DNA of 64,000 nucleotides from Rhizobium sp. SL42 (GCF_021729845.1 NZ_CP063397.1:3610001-3674000); one strand, 5' to 3'. Positions 36,115 through 44,902 are shown, counted from the first letter of the stretch. Translations and numbers: made by a program. The notes: generated from the sequence alone by a model not told the origin.

Positions 36115-37011
36115 ATGGTGGACGCAAAGATGTTGAACAAGATCAGCTCGGCGCCGGGTTTCATTGCGGCGCTTGACCAGAGCGGCGGTTCGACACCCAA
36201 AGCGTTGAGCCTCTACGGGATCTCCGAAGCCGACTATAAGGGCGACGAGGAGATGTTTCGCCTGATGCATGCGATGCGCGTCCGCATCATGCGCGCGCCT
36301 GCCTTTACCGGCGACAAGGTCATCGGTGCAATCCTGTTCGAGCGGACCATGGACGGGGAAGCCGAAGGTCAGGCCGTTCCGACCTACCTCTGGGAAAAGC
36401 GGGGCGTCGTGCCTTTCCTCAAGATCGACAAGGGTCTGCTCGACGAGGAAAACGGCGTCCAGTTGATGAAGGCGATGCCGGATCTCGATACTCTCCTGAT
36501 CCGCGGCCGCGAGAAGGGTATTTTCGGCACCAAGATGCGCTCCGTGATCGCCAATGCCGACAAGGCGGGCATTGCAGCCGTCGTCGAGCAGCAGTTCGAA
36601 GTGGCCCGCCAGATCATCGGCCAGGGCCTGATCCCGATCGTCGAGCCGGAAGTGTCGATCAAGAGCCCGACCAAGACGGAAGCCGAAGCCATTCTGCGTG
36701 ACGAGATCGCCAACCATCTCGACAAGCTCCCGGCCGGAGAAACTGTCATGCTGAAGGTGACAATCCCGACGGTTGCCGATTTCTACGCGCCGCTGGCCGC
36801 CCGTAAGCAGGTCGCCCGTGTCGTCGCCCTGTCCGGCGGCTACAGCACAGCGGACGCCTGCGAAAAGCTCAGCCACAACCACGACATGATCGCAAGCTTC
36901 TCGCGCGCCTTGACGGAAAAGCTGCGCGTCTCGATGAGCGATGCCGAATTCAACGCCAGCATCGCGGATACGATCGACCAGATCTGTGCCGCGAGCGTGA
37001 AAAAGGTCTGA
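36115..37011 (+). CDS. fba: Fructose-bisphosphate aldolase, class I
   Basis: A 298-residue Schiff-base aldolase cleaving fructose-1,6-bisphosphate to triose phosphates. The N-terminus GFIAALDQSGGSTPKAL is diagnostic, the lysine forming the Schiff base is Lys214 in VMLKVTIP, and the acid block is IPIVEPEV. It needs no zinc, unlike class II enzymes. A TAGGAGTAAGG ribosome site precedes the ATG. The nearly 300-bp upstream region has a terminator and a palindrome, so it has its own promoter rather than depending on pgk. Confidence 0.96.
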   Translation: MVDAKMLNKISSAPGFIAALDQSGGSTPKALSLYGISEADYKGDEEMFRLMHAMRVRIMRAPAFTGDKVIGAILFERTMDGEAEGQAVPTYLWEKRGVVPFLKIDKGLLDEENGVQLMKAMPDLDTLLIRGREKGIFGTKMRSVIANADKAGIAAVVEQQFEVARQIIGQGLIPIVEPEVSIKSPTKTEAEAILRDEIANHLDKLPAGETVMLKVTIPTVADFYAPLAARKQVARVVALSGGYSTADACEKLSHNHDMIASFSRALTEKLRVSMSDAEFNASIADTIDQICAASVKKV

Positions 37012-37034
37012 CGCATCAGCTGTCCAGCGCGGAG

Positions 37035-37057
37035 GCCCGGCTTCGCGCCGGGCTTTT
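37035..37057 (+). terminator. Terminator after fba
   Basis: GCCCGGC (37035-37041) pairs with GCCGGGC (37047-37053) around TTCGC, followed by TTTT. Confidence 0.85.
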
Positions 37058-37279
37058 CCATGGTGCGAGAACAGAAAACAGCATGCTCGCCTGCGTCGCG
37101 AGCATGGCGCCCGGCTTGCCGGTGTGGTGAAGGCGACACCCATAGCCTAGACGCATGGGTGCCGTGAACGACTCACCCTTGCCCCTGCCACCCCTTCGTC
37201 CTATATGACCAGTCGAGGACGACCTCCCCACCATGGGCACGAATACGGGACGACCCGGCCAGAACATCCGGAGTTTTCC

Positions 37280-37705
37280 ATGCGCTCGACCAGCGACCGT
37301 ATCCGCCACGCCATCAGCTTCGAACTGATCGGCCTTGCCATCATCATCCCGCTCGGCGCCCTGGCATTCGCGATGCCGATCGACGCTATCGGCGTTGTCG
37401 GCATTGGCAGCGCGACGATCGCAACGCTCTGGAACTATCTCTACAACATCGGCTTCGATCACCTGATGCAGCGCATCAGCGGCACGACGCAGAAAACCTT
37501 GGGCGTCCGGGTCCTGCATGCCATTGCCTTCGAGGCCGGCCTGCTGCTGGTGCTGATGCCCTTCATCGCCTGGTATCTCGGCATAAGTCTCTGGCAGGCA
37601 CTGGTGATGGACGTGGCCTTTGCGCTGTTCTACATGGTCTACGCCTTCGCCTTCAACTGGGCCTATGACCGGGTGTTTCCGGTCCCGGCCTTGCGGACGA
37701 ACTGA
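37280..37705 (+). CDS. PACE-family multidrug/biocide efflux protein
   Basis: A 141-residue membrane protein made of two tandem bacterial-transmembrane-pair units, four helices in all. The repeats RIRHAISFELIGLAIIIPLG and RVLHAIAFEAGLLLVLMPF are the PACE signature, and Glu15 occupies the position of the essential Glu15 of Acinetobacter AceI. Known members export chlorhexidine and other biocides or polyamines by proton exchange. The ATG at 37280 is chosen; the frame is open back to 37205 without support. It is 31 bp from the PhzF-like gene. Confidence 0.9.
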   Translation: MRSTSDRIRHAISFELIGLAIIIPLGALAFAMPIDAIGVVGIGSATIATLWNYLYNIGFDHLMQRISGTTQKTLGVRVLHAIAFEAGLLLVLMPFIAWYLGISLWQALVMDVAFALFYMVYAFAFNWAYDRVFPVPALRTN

Positions 37706-37736
37706 AGCCATTCGAACAGTGGAAAGCCGGAACAGC

Positions 37737-38648
37737 ATGCGCGACATTCCCTTCGTTACAGTCGATGTCTTCACCGACCAGCGCTTTTCCGGCAATCCGC
37801 TCGCTGTCATCACCGATGCGCGAGGATTGAGCGGCGAAGACATGCAGCAGATCGCCACCGAATTCGGCTATTCGGAAACGACATTCGTGCTGCCGCCAAG
37901 GGATCGGGCCAACAGCGCCGAAGTTCGCATCTTCACGCCGGTCACGGAAATTCCCTTTGCCGGTCATCCGAATGTCGGCACCGCCTTCGTGCTCGCCGGC
38001 ATGGGCGAAATCTTTGGCCATGCGCTTTCCGACCAATTGCGCTTCGAGGAAAAGGCGGGCCTGGTCGAGATCTCCGTTCAGCGCGACAGCAGTAACCAAG
38101 TCATCGCCACCACGATACGCGCGCCCGGCCCGTTGACGATCGGCGCTTCCATTCCCGTCGAGCAACTGGCGCCCTGCATTGGGCTCACCCCGTCCGACAT
38201 CGTGACGACGAGACATCTGCCGACATTTGCCTCGGTGGGCCTTAAGTTCATCCTGATCGAGGTCAGCAGCCTTCAGGCTCTTGGCGGCGCTGCCTCCCGG
38301 ATCGATGCCGTCACAGCCCTGCGCGACGCCTATGCCGACCAAGAATGTGACTGCGCCACCTTCCTGTATACCTGGGTGGGTGAGGATCATGTCCGCGCCC
38401 GCGTCTTTGCCCCGCTGGACAACGTCACCGAGGACCCTGCGACCGGCAGCGCCTCGGCAGCGCTCGGCGCCTACCTCGCCAGTCTGAACCCGGAGCCGCA
38501 AAGCCGGCAGCTCCTCGTCGAGCAGGGAGTCGAGATGGGACGACGCAGCCTGATCCGGCTTCAGGTCAATGTCGCTGGAGGCCGCTTCGAGGACGTCACG
38601 GTGTCGGGAAGCTCGGTCGAGGTGATGCACGGGACGATCCGCCTCTGA
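37737..38648 (+). CDS. PhzF-family isomerase/epimerase
   Basis: A 303-residue protein with the twofold diaminopimelate-epimerase-like fold. The motifs are FTDQRFSGNPLAVI, Glu47 in GYSETTFV (the catalytic acid in PhzF), IPFAGHPNVGTAFVL and [16 protein letters not shown]. No other phenazine genes are near, so phenazine synthesis is unlikely and the substrate is unknown. The ATG at 37737 gives the family N-terminus. Confidence 0.88.
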   Translation: MRDIPFVTVDVFTDQRFSGNPLAVITDARGLSGEDMQQIATEFGYSETTFVLPPRDRANSAEVRIFTPVTEIPFAGHPNVGTAFVLAGMGEIFGHALSDQLRFEEKAGLVEISVQRDSSNQVIATTIRAPGPLTIGASIPVEQLAPCIGLTPSDIVTTRHLPTFASVGLKFILIEVSSLQALGGAASRIDAVTALRDAYADQECDCATFLYTWVGEDHVRARVFAPLDNVTEDPATGSASAALGAYLASLNPEPQSRQLLVEQGVEMGRRSLIRLQVNVAGGRFEDVTVSGSSVEVMHGTIRL

Positions 38649-38810
38649 TCAGAGGAAATCGCGAGCCAGAAGTGTGATCGACCAGATCACGAAGGCAACC
38701 ACGGCAAGCTTCCAGAAATCACCGCGCCTGCGCAAACCGGGCAGGCCCAGCGGCTTGATCAGCTGAATAAGCATCGCAAGGATCAAAAAGGCGGAGATGG
38801 CTTTTGTCAT
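38649..38810 (-). CDS. Small membrane protein of unknown function
   Basis: A 53-residue protein with two hydrophobic helices (ISAFLILAMLIQLIKPLG and LAVVAFVIWSITLLA) joined by a basic turn (LRRRGDFWK). AAGGAAG precedes a double ATG at 38808-38813; either may be used. Small genes of this kind are common in rhizobia; I do not recognise a function. It converges on the PhzF-like gene with no gap. Confidence 0.65.
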   Translation of the reverse strand: MTKAISAFLILAMLIQLIKPLGLPGLRRRGDFWKLAVVAFVIWSITLLARDFL

Positions 38811-38987
38811 CATTCTTCCTTGGCGCCCGGCGCATGCGGTCACAACGCCGTCACTTTTGCCTTCCAGAAAGAATTTCTGCAAGCCGCAGCTCCATTCAGA
38901 CAACGGTAGGAAGATCCATCTACTGTGACGTTGTAGTTTGCGTTCCGATCGGAAGCCCTGCCAACCCCCAATCGACAAGACATTGCC

Positions 38988-40277
38988 ATGAGACGAAATC
39001 TTTTGCCGGTTGCGGCCCTCCTGCTGGGCACGCTCTTCCTGTTTCTCGGAAATGGCCTGCATGGTCTTCTGCTGCCGGTCCGCGGCGCCGTCGAAGGTTA
39101 TTCAAACGAAGTGCTCGGTCTGCTCGGGACGTCCTGGGCCACCGGCTTCGTCTTCGGTTGCTTCGTCGCGCCCAAGCTCGTCATGCGCGTCGGCCATGTA
39201 CGCGCCTTTTCCACCTTCGTTTCACTGATTGCGGTCATCGCGCTATTGACCGGCATCGTGGTCGATGCGCATTGGTGGGTGCTCCTGCGCGCCATTACCG
39301 GATTTTGTACCGCCGGCACCTCGATGATCGTTGAAAGCTGGCTCAACGAACGCGCCACGAACGAAAGCCGCGGCATGATCTTCTCGCTCTACATCTCGAT
39401 CACCCTGATCGGCGTGGTGGGAGGCCAGATGATGGTCGGCGTATTCGATCCCGAGACCACGATCCTCTTCATGATTTGCGGTATCGTCTATTGTTTCGCC
39501 ATCATGCCGACAACCATGTCGACGGCGGAAACCCCGCAACCGCTGAAATCGGTAAAGATCGACCTGCCGAACCTCTATCGCAACTCACCGGTCTCCTTCA
39601 TCGGCATCCTGCTGATCGGCATCGCCAACGGCGCCTACGGCACGCTCGGCGCGGTTTTCGGCACCCGTGCGGGTTTGGACGCCGGCACCATCGCCATCAT
39701 GCTGTCCGTCACGATCTTCCTCGGCGCCTTGATGCAGTTTCCGGCCGGCAAGCTCTCTGACCGGATCGACCGCCGCTTTGTGCTGGCGGCCCTTTCGCTG
39801 CTGGCGGCACTTGCCGCACTCATCCTGCTGATTTTCCGGCCGAGCGATCCCGGCATGATGATCCTGTTTGTCGCGATCTATGGTGCGGCGGCCAATGCCC
39901 TCTATCCGATTGCCGTCGCCCATGCGAACGACTTCGCCGGAGCCGACGAGTTCGTCAAGGTCTCCGGCGGCCTGCTGCTGCTCTTCGGTATCGGCACGAT
40001 CATCGGGCCGACCCTCGGCGGACCGGTGATGACCCTTATGGGACCCTACGCGCTGTTTGCCGTCACCGCGCTGGCGCATCTGACGCTGTCGGCCTATGCG
40101 ATCTATCGCAGCCGCCTGCGTGCGGCGATTCCGGCGGGTGAACGCGACAACGTCCCGAACCTGCCGATCAGCGCCTCTCCCATGGGCACGGCCGAAAGCC
40201 TGTCGCTGGATCCGCGCGCCGCACGGCTGCCCGATCAGGACGAGCAGAACGCCTCTGCCGCGGAGGAACGGGCATGA
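38988..40277 (+). CDS. MFS transporter, YcaD-like
   Basis: A 429-residue major facilitator protein with about twelve helices; GKLSDRIDRRFVLA is the inter-domain loop motif and WLNERATNESRG follows helix four. A cytoplasmic C-terminal tail of about 45 residues is acidic and lacks helices. The substrate is unknown. Its stop overlaps the DUF1192 start by 4 bp (ATGA). Confidence 0.88.
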   Translation: MRRNLLPVAALLLGTLFLFLGNGLHGLLLPVRGAVEGYSNEVLGLLGTSWATGFVFGCFVAPKLVMRVGHVRAFSTFVSLIAVIALLTGIVVDAHWWVLLRAITGFCTAGTSMIVESWLNERATNESRGMIFSLYISITLIGVVGGQMMVGVFDPETTILFMICGIVYCFAIMPTTMSTAETPQPLKSVKIDLPNLYRNSPVSFIGILLIGIANGAYGTLGAVFGTRAGLDAGTIAIMLSVTIFLGALMQFPAGKLSDRIDRRFVLAALSLLAALAALILLIFRPSDPGMMILFVAIYGAAANALYPIAVAHANDFAGADEFVKVSGGLLLLFGIGTIIGPTLGGPVMTLMGPYALFAVTALAHLTLSAYAIYRSRLRAAIPAGERDNVPNLPISASPMGTAESLSLDPRAARLPDQDEQNASAAEERA

Positions 40278-40468
40278 CCTTCGACGATCTGCCGCGCAAG
40301 ACAACGACGAAACATGAGATCGGCGCGGAGCTGACGGCGATCTCGGCCGACGAACTGCGCCACCGCATCGCCCTGCTGGAGCAGGAAATCGACCGAATCA
40401 AAGCAGAGATCGAGCGTAAGGAAGCAGGTCGAAAGGCAGCCGACCGCCTGTTCGGACCGAAAGTATAA
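40274..40468 (+). CDS. DUF1192 family protein
   Basis: A 64-residue small protein. The N-terminal motif DDLPRKTTTKHEIG and the helix LTAISADELRHRIALLEQEIDRIKAEIERK match DUF1192, which is found next to the DUF1465 gene in many alphaproteobacteria. The helix is a short coiled coil. Function unknown. Translationally coupled to the MFS gene. Confidence 0.88.
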   Translation: MTFDDLPRKTTTKHEIGAELTAISADELRHRIALLEQEIDRIKAEIERKEAGRKAADRLFGPKV

Positions 40469-40532
40469 AATCGAAAACAGACATTTTCCATCAGTCTGGT
40501 CTGTAAAGATCCATTTCTTTCGATTCAATTTA

Positions 40533-40561
40533 CTTGGCGTTAACTCTTTTCATGGAAACTA
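40533..40561 (+). promoter_or_regulatory. Candidate promoter of the small RNA before rcdA
   Basis: CTTGGC (40533-40538), 17 bases, then AAACTA (40556-40561) has the rhizobial -35 and correct spacing but a poor -10. The predicted start lies near 40567, at the foot of the first RNA hairpin. Confidence 0.35.
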
Positions 40562-40566
40562 ACCTC

Positions 40567-40663
40567 ATCCAGTCCTCCTGGATTCAGGCAGTTTCACCTA
40601 ACGGCGATGGTCTGATTTTCTCCCTGTTTTACCTTGAGAGCCGCGTTTGCGGCTCTTTTTTTG
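40567..40663 (+). ncRNA. Candidate trans-acting small RNA with anti-Shine-Dalgarno loop
   Basis: About 95 nt. A first hairpin, ATCCAG-TCCTC-CTGGAT (40567-40583), presents TCCTC in its loop, complementary to the Shine-Dalgarno GAGGA. A middle single-stranded part follows, and then a perfect Rho-independent terminator, AGAGCCGC (40637-40644) with GCGGCTCT (40649-40656) and seven T's. No coding gene fits the interval. The architecture is like the alphaproteobacterial sRNAs with CCUCC loops (alpha-r14 type), but family membership was not tested. Confidence 0.5.
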
Positions 40664-40698
40664 CTTTGCGCCGCAAACTTACCGCAAAATTGTGGGAA

Positions 40699-40713
40699 TT
40701 AACCCTTCCTTAA
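40699..40713 (+). promoter_or_regulatory. CtrA-type binding site upstream of rcdA
   Basis: TTAA-CCCTTCC-TTAA is an exact match to the full CtrA box (TTAA-N7-TTAA), 118 bp before the rcdA start. RcdA promotes degradation of CtrA in Caulobacter, so control of rcdA by CtrA would close a feedback loop. Confidence 0.6.
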
Positions 40714-40830
40714 GAAACGCCTTGCGCATTTGGGGTATTGGTAGCATCGTAGCCTCACCAAATGCGGCAGGAACAAGATCGCACCGCTGCCGTTACGTAC
40801 AATAGTGATGCGTTTTACAGGGAAACATCC

Positions 40831-41346
40831 ATGTCGGAACTCGGGTTGAATACGGTTAGCTTCGCCGGTCGCGCAGCGGCATCCAGCCAGTTCAAGGCGA
40901 CCTATGCTGAAGGCATGGGCCTGGTTGAAGAAACCGCCGCCTACCTCGACGGTCCTGGCCGCGCTGCCGCCAAGGTCCTGCCCCGTCAGGCATCTGTTCT
41001 CTACGCCGCTGAATCCATGCGCCTGACCACCCGCCTGATGCAGATGGCTTCCTGGCTGCTGCTGCAGCGTGCCGTCAACAATGGCGAGATGAGCCGCGAT
41101 CAGGTTCTCTCCGAAAAGAGCAAGGTGCGCCTCGACGGCTTCAACGTCGATCGCACGGCCCCCGGCTGGCTCGACCTCCCGGAATCCTTCCGCGATCTCG
41201 TCGAGCGCTCGCTGCGCCTGCAGAACCGCATCGCCCTGCTCGACCGCGAAATCTATCGCCCGCAGGAAGAAGAATTCCTGCCGGACAACGAAAACAGCGT
41301 CCAGGCACAGTTGAACCTGCTGCGCACGGCTTTCAACGCCGGCTGA
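40831..41346 (+). CDS. rcdA: RcdA-like cell-cycle protease adaptor (DUF1465)
   Basis: A 171-residue helical protein of DUF1465, whose Caulobacter member RcdA helps ClpXP degrade CtrA and other cell-cycle proteins. Conserved blocks are YAEGMGLVEETAAYLDGPGR, YAAESMRLTTRLMQMASWLLLQRAV and LPESFRDLVERSLRLQNRIALLDREIY. The ATG at 40831 gives the family N-terminus; the frame extends upstream to 40762. A CtrA box and a candidate small RNA lie upstream, and a terminator follows. Confidence 0.92.
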   Translation: MSELGLNTVSFAGRAAASSQFKATYAEGMGLVEETAAYLDGPGRAAAKVLPRQASVLYAAESMRLTTRLMQMASWLLLQRAVNNGEMSRDQVLSEKSKVRLDGFNVDRTAPGWLDLPESFRDLVERSLRLQNRIALLDREIYRPQEEEFLPDNENSVQAQLNLLRTAFNAG

Positions 41347-41383
41347 GCCACGCTCGCCCCAAAACGATCTGAAATGATACGAT

Positions 41384-41417
41384 AGCCCGGCATGCGCCCG
41401 CATGACCGGGCTTTTTG
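41384..41417 (+). terminator. Terminator after rcdA
   Basis: AGCCCGG (41384-41390) and CCGGGCT (41406-41412), with inner CATGC/GCATG pairing, followed by TTTTG. Confidence 0.88.
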
Positions 41418-41502
41418 TTAACCATGCACCTCAGCGTGTTTGTTAGGATATTTACAACTTTAAATAATGATGTCACTCTCTTGCAATCCAAGGGAGGACG
41501 TC

Positions 41503-42570
41503 ATGACGAAGTTCATTCTTTCGATAGACGGCGGTGGCATTCGCGGTGCCGTTCCCGCAGCCGTACTCACCGTGCTCGAAGACAAGCTCAAGGCCCGGGG
41601 CAAGACATTGCCCCTCTATCGCTACTTCCACTTGATCGCCGGCACATCGACCGGCGCCATCATCGCCGCCGGCCTTACCTGCCCGAAACCCCGCCATCCG
41701 GATCAGCCCGTTGCCAACGCGGCGATGCTGCTTGAACTCTATCGCGTCAAGGGGCCAGCGATCTTCGACCAGTCCCTGTTCCGCAAGCTCGCCAATCTTG
41801 GTGGCCTGCTGGACGAGCACTACGATGCAGCGGCGCTGGAAAAGATCCTGATCGACATGCTGGGCAAGACGACGGAAATTGCCCAGGCTTTGACCAAGGT
41901 ACTGATCACGGCATACGACATCCACACGCGACGTGCCGTCTTCATGACCAATGCAGATGCCGAGCACGCGCGCTTCTATTTCTGGCAGGCGGTGCGGGGC
42001 TCATCGGCAGCTCCCACCTATTTCGAACCGGCGCTGGTCGAGGATCTTGCCGCAAGGAACCGGGGGGAAATTCCGGTGATCCCGATGGTTGACGGTGGCG
42101 TCTTCGCCAATGACCCGGCCATGGCCGCCTATGTAGAAGGCAGCAAGCTTGGTTGGCGCGACAATGGCGAGGAAATGATCATCCTTTCACTCGGAACGGG
42201 ATCCGCCAACCGCAAGATCCCCTATCAGCAGGCGAAGAACTGGGGTGCCGGCGGCTGGATCAATCCGGCCAATGACACGCCGCTGATTTCAGTCTTCATG
42301 CAGGGACAGGCGAGTACGGCGTCCTATCAGCTCAACAAGCTTATGAACCGCAATCCGCCGAAATTTACCGACGGCGCAACGATCGTCACCACGGCCAATC
42401 GCGGGTCGTTGAATTATTTCAGGCTGGATGCGCCTCTCGTCGGTGCCAACGACGCACTCGACGATGCAAGTCCTGGCAATATCATGGCCCTGATCGAATT
42501 CGGCAAGACGCTCGCAGCAAAGCACGATCTCGCTCTCGAGGAGGTCGCCGACCGGCTGGCAGCAATCTGA
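41503..42570 (+). CDS. Patatin-like phospholipase
   Basis: A 355-residue acyl hydrolase. The oxyanion loop is GGGIRG (10-15), the nucleophile Ser49 sits in GTSTG, and the dyad aspartate is Asp197 in VDGGVFANDPAMAA. There is no signal peptide. Relatives range from plant patatins to CapV effectors of CBASS antiphage systems, but no cyclase or sensor gene is nearby, so a lipid-turnover enzyme is the safer reading. GGGAGG precedes the ATG at 41503; a bidirectional terminator follows. Confidence 0.92.
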   Translation: MTKFILSIDGGGIRGAVPAAVLTVLEDKLKARGKTLPLYRYFHLIAGTSTGAIIAAGLTCPKPRHPDQPVANAAMLLELYRVKGPAIFDQSLFRKLANLGGLLDEHYDAAALEKILIDMLGKTTEIAQALTKVLITAYDIHTRRAVFMTNADAEHARFYFWQAVRGSSAAPTYFEPALVEDLAARNRGEIPVIPMVDGGVFANDPAMAAYVEGSKLGWRDNGEEMIILSLGTGSANRKIPYQQAKNWGAGGWINPANDTPLISVFMQGQASTASYQLNKLMNRNPPKFTDGATIVTTANRGSLNYFRLDAPLVGANDALDDASPGNIMALIEFGKTLAAKHDLALEEVADRLAAI

Positions 42571-42607
42571 ACGGTACTCTTGCGCAGGATCGGTCAAAAC
42601 AAAAAAA

Positions 42608-42631
42608 AGCCCGGCTGAAGCCGGGCTTTTT
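42608..42631. terminator. Bidirectional terminator between the patatin gene and rpmE
   Basis: AGCCCGGC (42608-42615) and GCCGGGCT (42620-42627) around TGAA, with TTTT after it and an eight-A run before it. It serves both convergent genes. Confidence 0.92.
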
Positions 42632-42656
42632 GCAATCTTGCAGAGTTCGCAGACGA

Positions 42657-42878
42657 TTAGAGGCCAAGGCCGCCGAAACGCTTGTTGAACTTCGAAAGGC
42701 GGCCACCGCGGTCCATCAACTGCTGGTTACCGCCGGTCCAGGCCGGATGCGACTTCGGATCGATTTCGAGGTTCATGGTAGCGTTAGCCGAACCCCAGGT
42801 CGAACGCGTTTCATATTCGGTGCCATCGGTCATGACGACTTTGATGACGTGGTAGTCGGGATGAATGTCAGCCTTCAT
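42657..42878 (-). CDS. rpmE: 50S ribosomal protein bL31, cysteine-free form
   Basis: A 73-residue ribosomal protein: [29 protein letters not shown], then [29 protein letters not shown]. The CxxC zinc-binding cysteines of classical bL31 are absent, so it is the zinc-independent form. It is divergent from the ABC exporter gene and ends at a shared terminator. Confidence 0.97.
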   Translation of the reverse strand: MKADIHPDYHVIKVVMTDGTEYETRSTWGSANATMNLEIDPKSHPAWTGGNQQLMDRGGRLSKFNKRFGGLGL

Positions 42879-43068
42879 AACTCTATTCCTGCTGTGCCGG
42901 TAGGGTCCATTTGCCGCAATTGCGCCAGCGGGACCTATTCAATACATGAAGCCGCAGTCCGATCAGGCCACGGCTTCCCAATTCGATGCCGTGCCTATAC
43001 ATGAAGGGCGCAGGGATAACAAGTGCCACGGCACGAAAGCCTGCAAGCACTGTCAGGAGCAATGCCGA

Positions 43069-44871
43069 GTGACCTTGGAAGCAGAAAACAACGACAAGAA
43101 ACGCCGCTCACTGAAGCCGCTAAGCAGTCTCTTGCCCTATGTGAAACGATATCGCGGACTGGTCGCCGGCGCCGTCATCTTCCTCGGCCTTGCCGCGGCC
43201 ACCACGCTTGCCTTGCCCATTGCCATCCGCCGCATGCTCGATCACGGCTTCAATGTTTCCGACAGCGGCTTTATCAACAAATACTTCGCCATGATGATCG
43301 TCATGGCGTTGGTCCTCGCCGTTGCCAGCGCCATGCGCTACTATTTCGTCATCACCATTGGCGAGCGTGTGGTCGCGGATTTGCGCCGCGACGTGTTCGC
43401 CCATGTGACCCGGCTGTCGCCATCCTTCTTCGACATCAACCAGTCGGGCGAAATCGTCTCCCGCCTGACCGCGGACACGGTTCAGCTGAAATCTGCGGTC
43501 GGCGCGACCGCCTCGCTCGCCCTGCGCAATTCGATTCTCTGTCTCGGCGCGGTCGCGATGATGATCTACACCAGCCCGCGCCTGTCGGTCATGGTGCTGG
43601 CAGCCATCCCGATCATCGTCTTTCCGCTGGTCGCCTTCGGCCGCTCGGTCCGCAAGCGCTCCCGCACAGCTCAGGACACTTTGGCCGAAGCGTCCACCTT
43701 TGCCGGTGAGATGATCGGCTTCGCCCGCACCCTGCAGGCCTTCAACGCCGAGGAAATGGCGCGCCTGCGATATGGCTCCGCCGTGGAAAGCGCCTATGAA
43801 GCGGCCCGTGCTGCCATCAAGTCGCGGTCGCTCTTGACCGGCGTCGCCATAGCGCTGATTTTCGGCAGCATCGTCGCCGTGCTCTGGTTCGGCGCGCAAA
43901 GCGTCCTAGCCGGCACGATGTCCGCCGGCACGCTCGGCCAGTTCCTGCTTTGTTCCGTGATTGCCGGCGGCTCGCTGGGCACCCTGTCGGAAGTCTGGGG
44001 TGAACTCTCCCAGGCCTCCGGGGCCGCCGAGCGCCTGACCGAACTGCTCGCAGAACATCCGGCCATCGCGGCACCCGCACATCCAGCTGTCCTGCCGATG
44101 CCGGCCGAGGGCCGCGTGACATTCGACGACGTGCGCTTCGCCTATCCCTCCCGCACCGCGAAATCCGCTCTCAAAGGCTTGTCCTTCAACGTCGCTCCGG
44201 GCGAAACGGTCGCCATTGTCGGTCCGTCAGGGGCCGGGAAAAGCACCATTTTTTCGCTGATCCTGCGATTCTACGATCCGTCACAGGGCACGGTCTATCT
44301 CGACGGCACCGATATCCGCACCGTTGATCCGCAGGCCTTGCGTGCCCGCACGGCCATCGTGCCGCAGGACGTCACCATCTTCGCCGCGTCGATCCATGAC
44401 AACATCGCCTTCGGCTCGCCAAACGCCGACCGCCGGATGGTCGAGGCAGCGGCCGAAGCAGCCCAGGCGAGCGAGTTCATCAACAGACTTGAAAACGGCT
44501 TCGACACCGTCGTCGGCGAACGCGGCATAACGCTGTCCGGCGGCCAGCGCCAGCGTATCGCCATTGCCCGTGCACTGCTCCGCGACGCTCCCCTGCTGTT
44601 GCTCGACGAAGCGACCTCGGCGCTGGATGCCGAAAGCGAGACGCTTGTGCAGAAAGCCCTCGACGGCCTGATGAGCAACCGCACGACGATCGTCATCGCC
44701 CATCGCCTTGCAACGGTACTCAAGGCAGACCGCATCCTGGTGCTTGATGATGGCCATATCGTCGAACAAGGAACGCATCAGAGCCTGATTCAGCAGGGTG
44801 GCCTCTATGCCAAACTGGCTCGCCTGCAGTTCGAGACCGGCGGCCGCGATTTCACCGCCGCGGCGCAGTAG
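43069..44871 (+). CDS. ABC exporter, fused membrane and ATPase domains (MsbA-related)
   Basis: A 600-residue half-transporter expected to dimerise. Six helices lie in residues 20-330 (LLPYVKRYRGLVAGAVIFLGL onward). The ATPase domain has Walker A GPSGAGKST, the signature LSGGQRQRIAIARALL and Walker B LLLLDEATSALD. The family exports lipids or drugs; the substrate is unknown. The GTG at 43069 is chosen because AGGAG lies nine bases before it and rhizobial relatives begin near VTLEAE; an ATG at 42946 would add 41 residues with four cysteines. Confidence 0.9.
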   Translation: MTLEAENNDKKRRSLKPLSSLLPYVKRYRGLVAGAVIFLGLAAATTLALPIAIRRMLDHGFNVSDSGFINKYFAMMIVMALVLAVASAMRYYFVITIGERVVADLRRDVFAHVTRLSPSFFDINQSGEIVSRLTADTVQLKSAVGATASLALRNSILCLGAVAMMIYTSPRLSVMVLAAIPIIVFPLVAFGRSVRKRSRTAQDTLAEASTFAGEMIGFARTLQAFNAEEMARLRYGSAVESAYEAARAAIKSRSLLTGVAIALIFGSIVAVLWFGAQSVLAGTMSAGTLGQFLLCSVIAGGSLGTLSEVWGELSQASGAAERLTELLAEHPAIAAPAHPAVLPMPAEGRVTFDDVRFAYPSRTAKSALKGLSFNVAPGETVAIVGPSGAGKSTIFSLILRFYDPSQGTVYLDGTDIRTVDPQALRARTAIVPQDVTIFAASIHDNIAFGSPNADRRMVEAAAEAAQASEFINRLENGFDTVVGERGITLSGGQRQRIAIARALLRDAPLLLLDEATSALDAESETLVQKALDGLMSNRTTIVIAHRLATVLKADRILVLDDGHIVEQGTHQSLIQQGGLYAKLARLQFETGGRDFTAAAQ

Positions 44872-44902
44872 CGCACCAGCGCAAGACCGCTGAGGCGACG
44901 AA

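Noticed and set aside
37737..38648. Phenazine biosynthesis cluster
   Set aside because: Only a PhzF-like gene is present. PhzF-family proteins are widespread without phenazine production.
41503..42570. CBASS defence system with CapV effector
   Set aside because: The patatin has no CD-NTase, sensor or ancillary gene beside it; neighbours are rcdA and rpmE.
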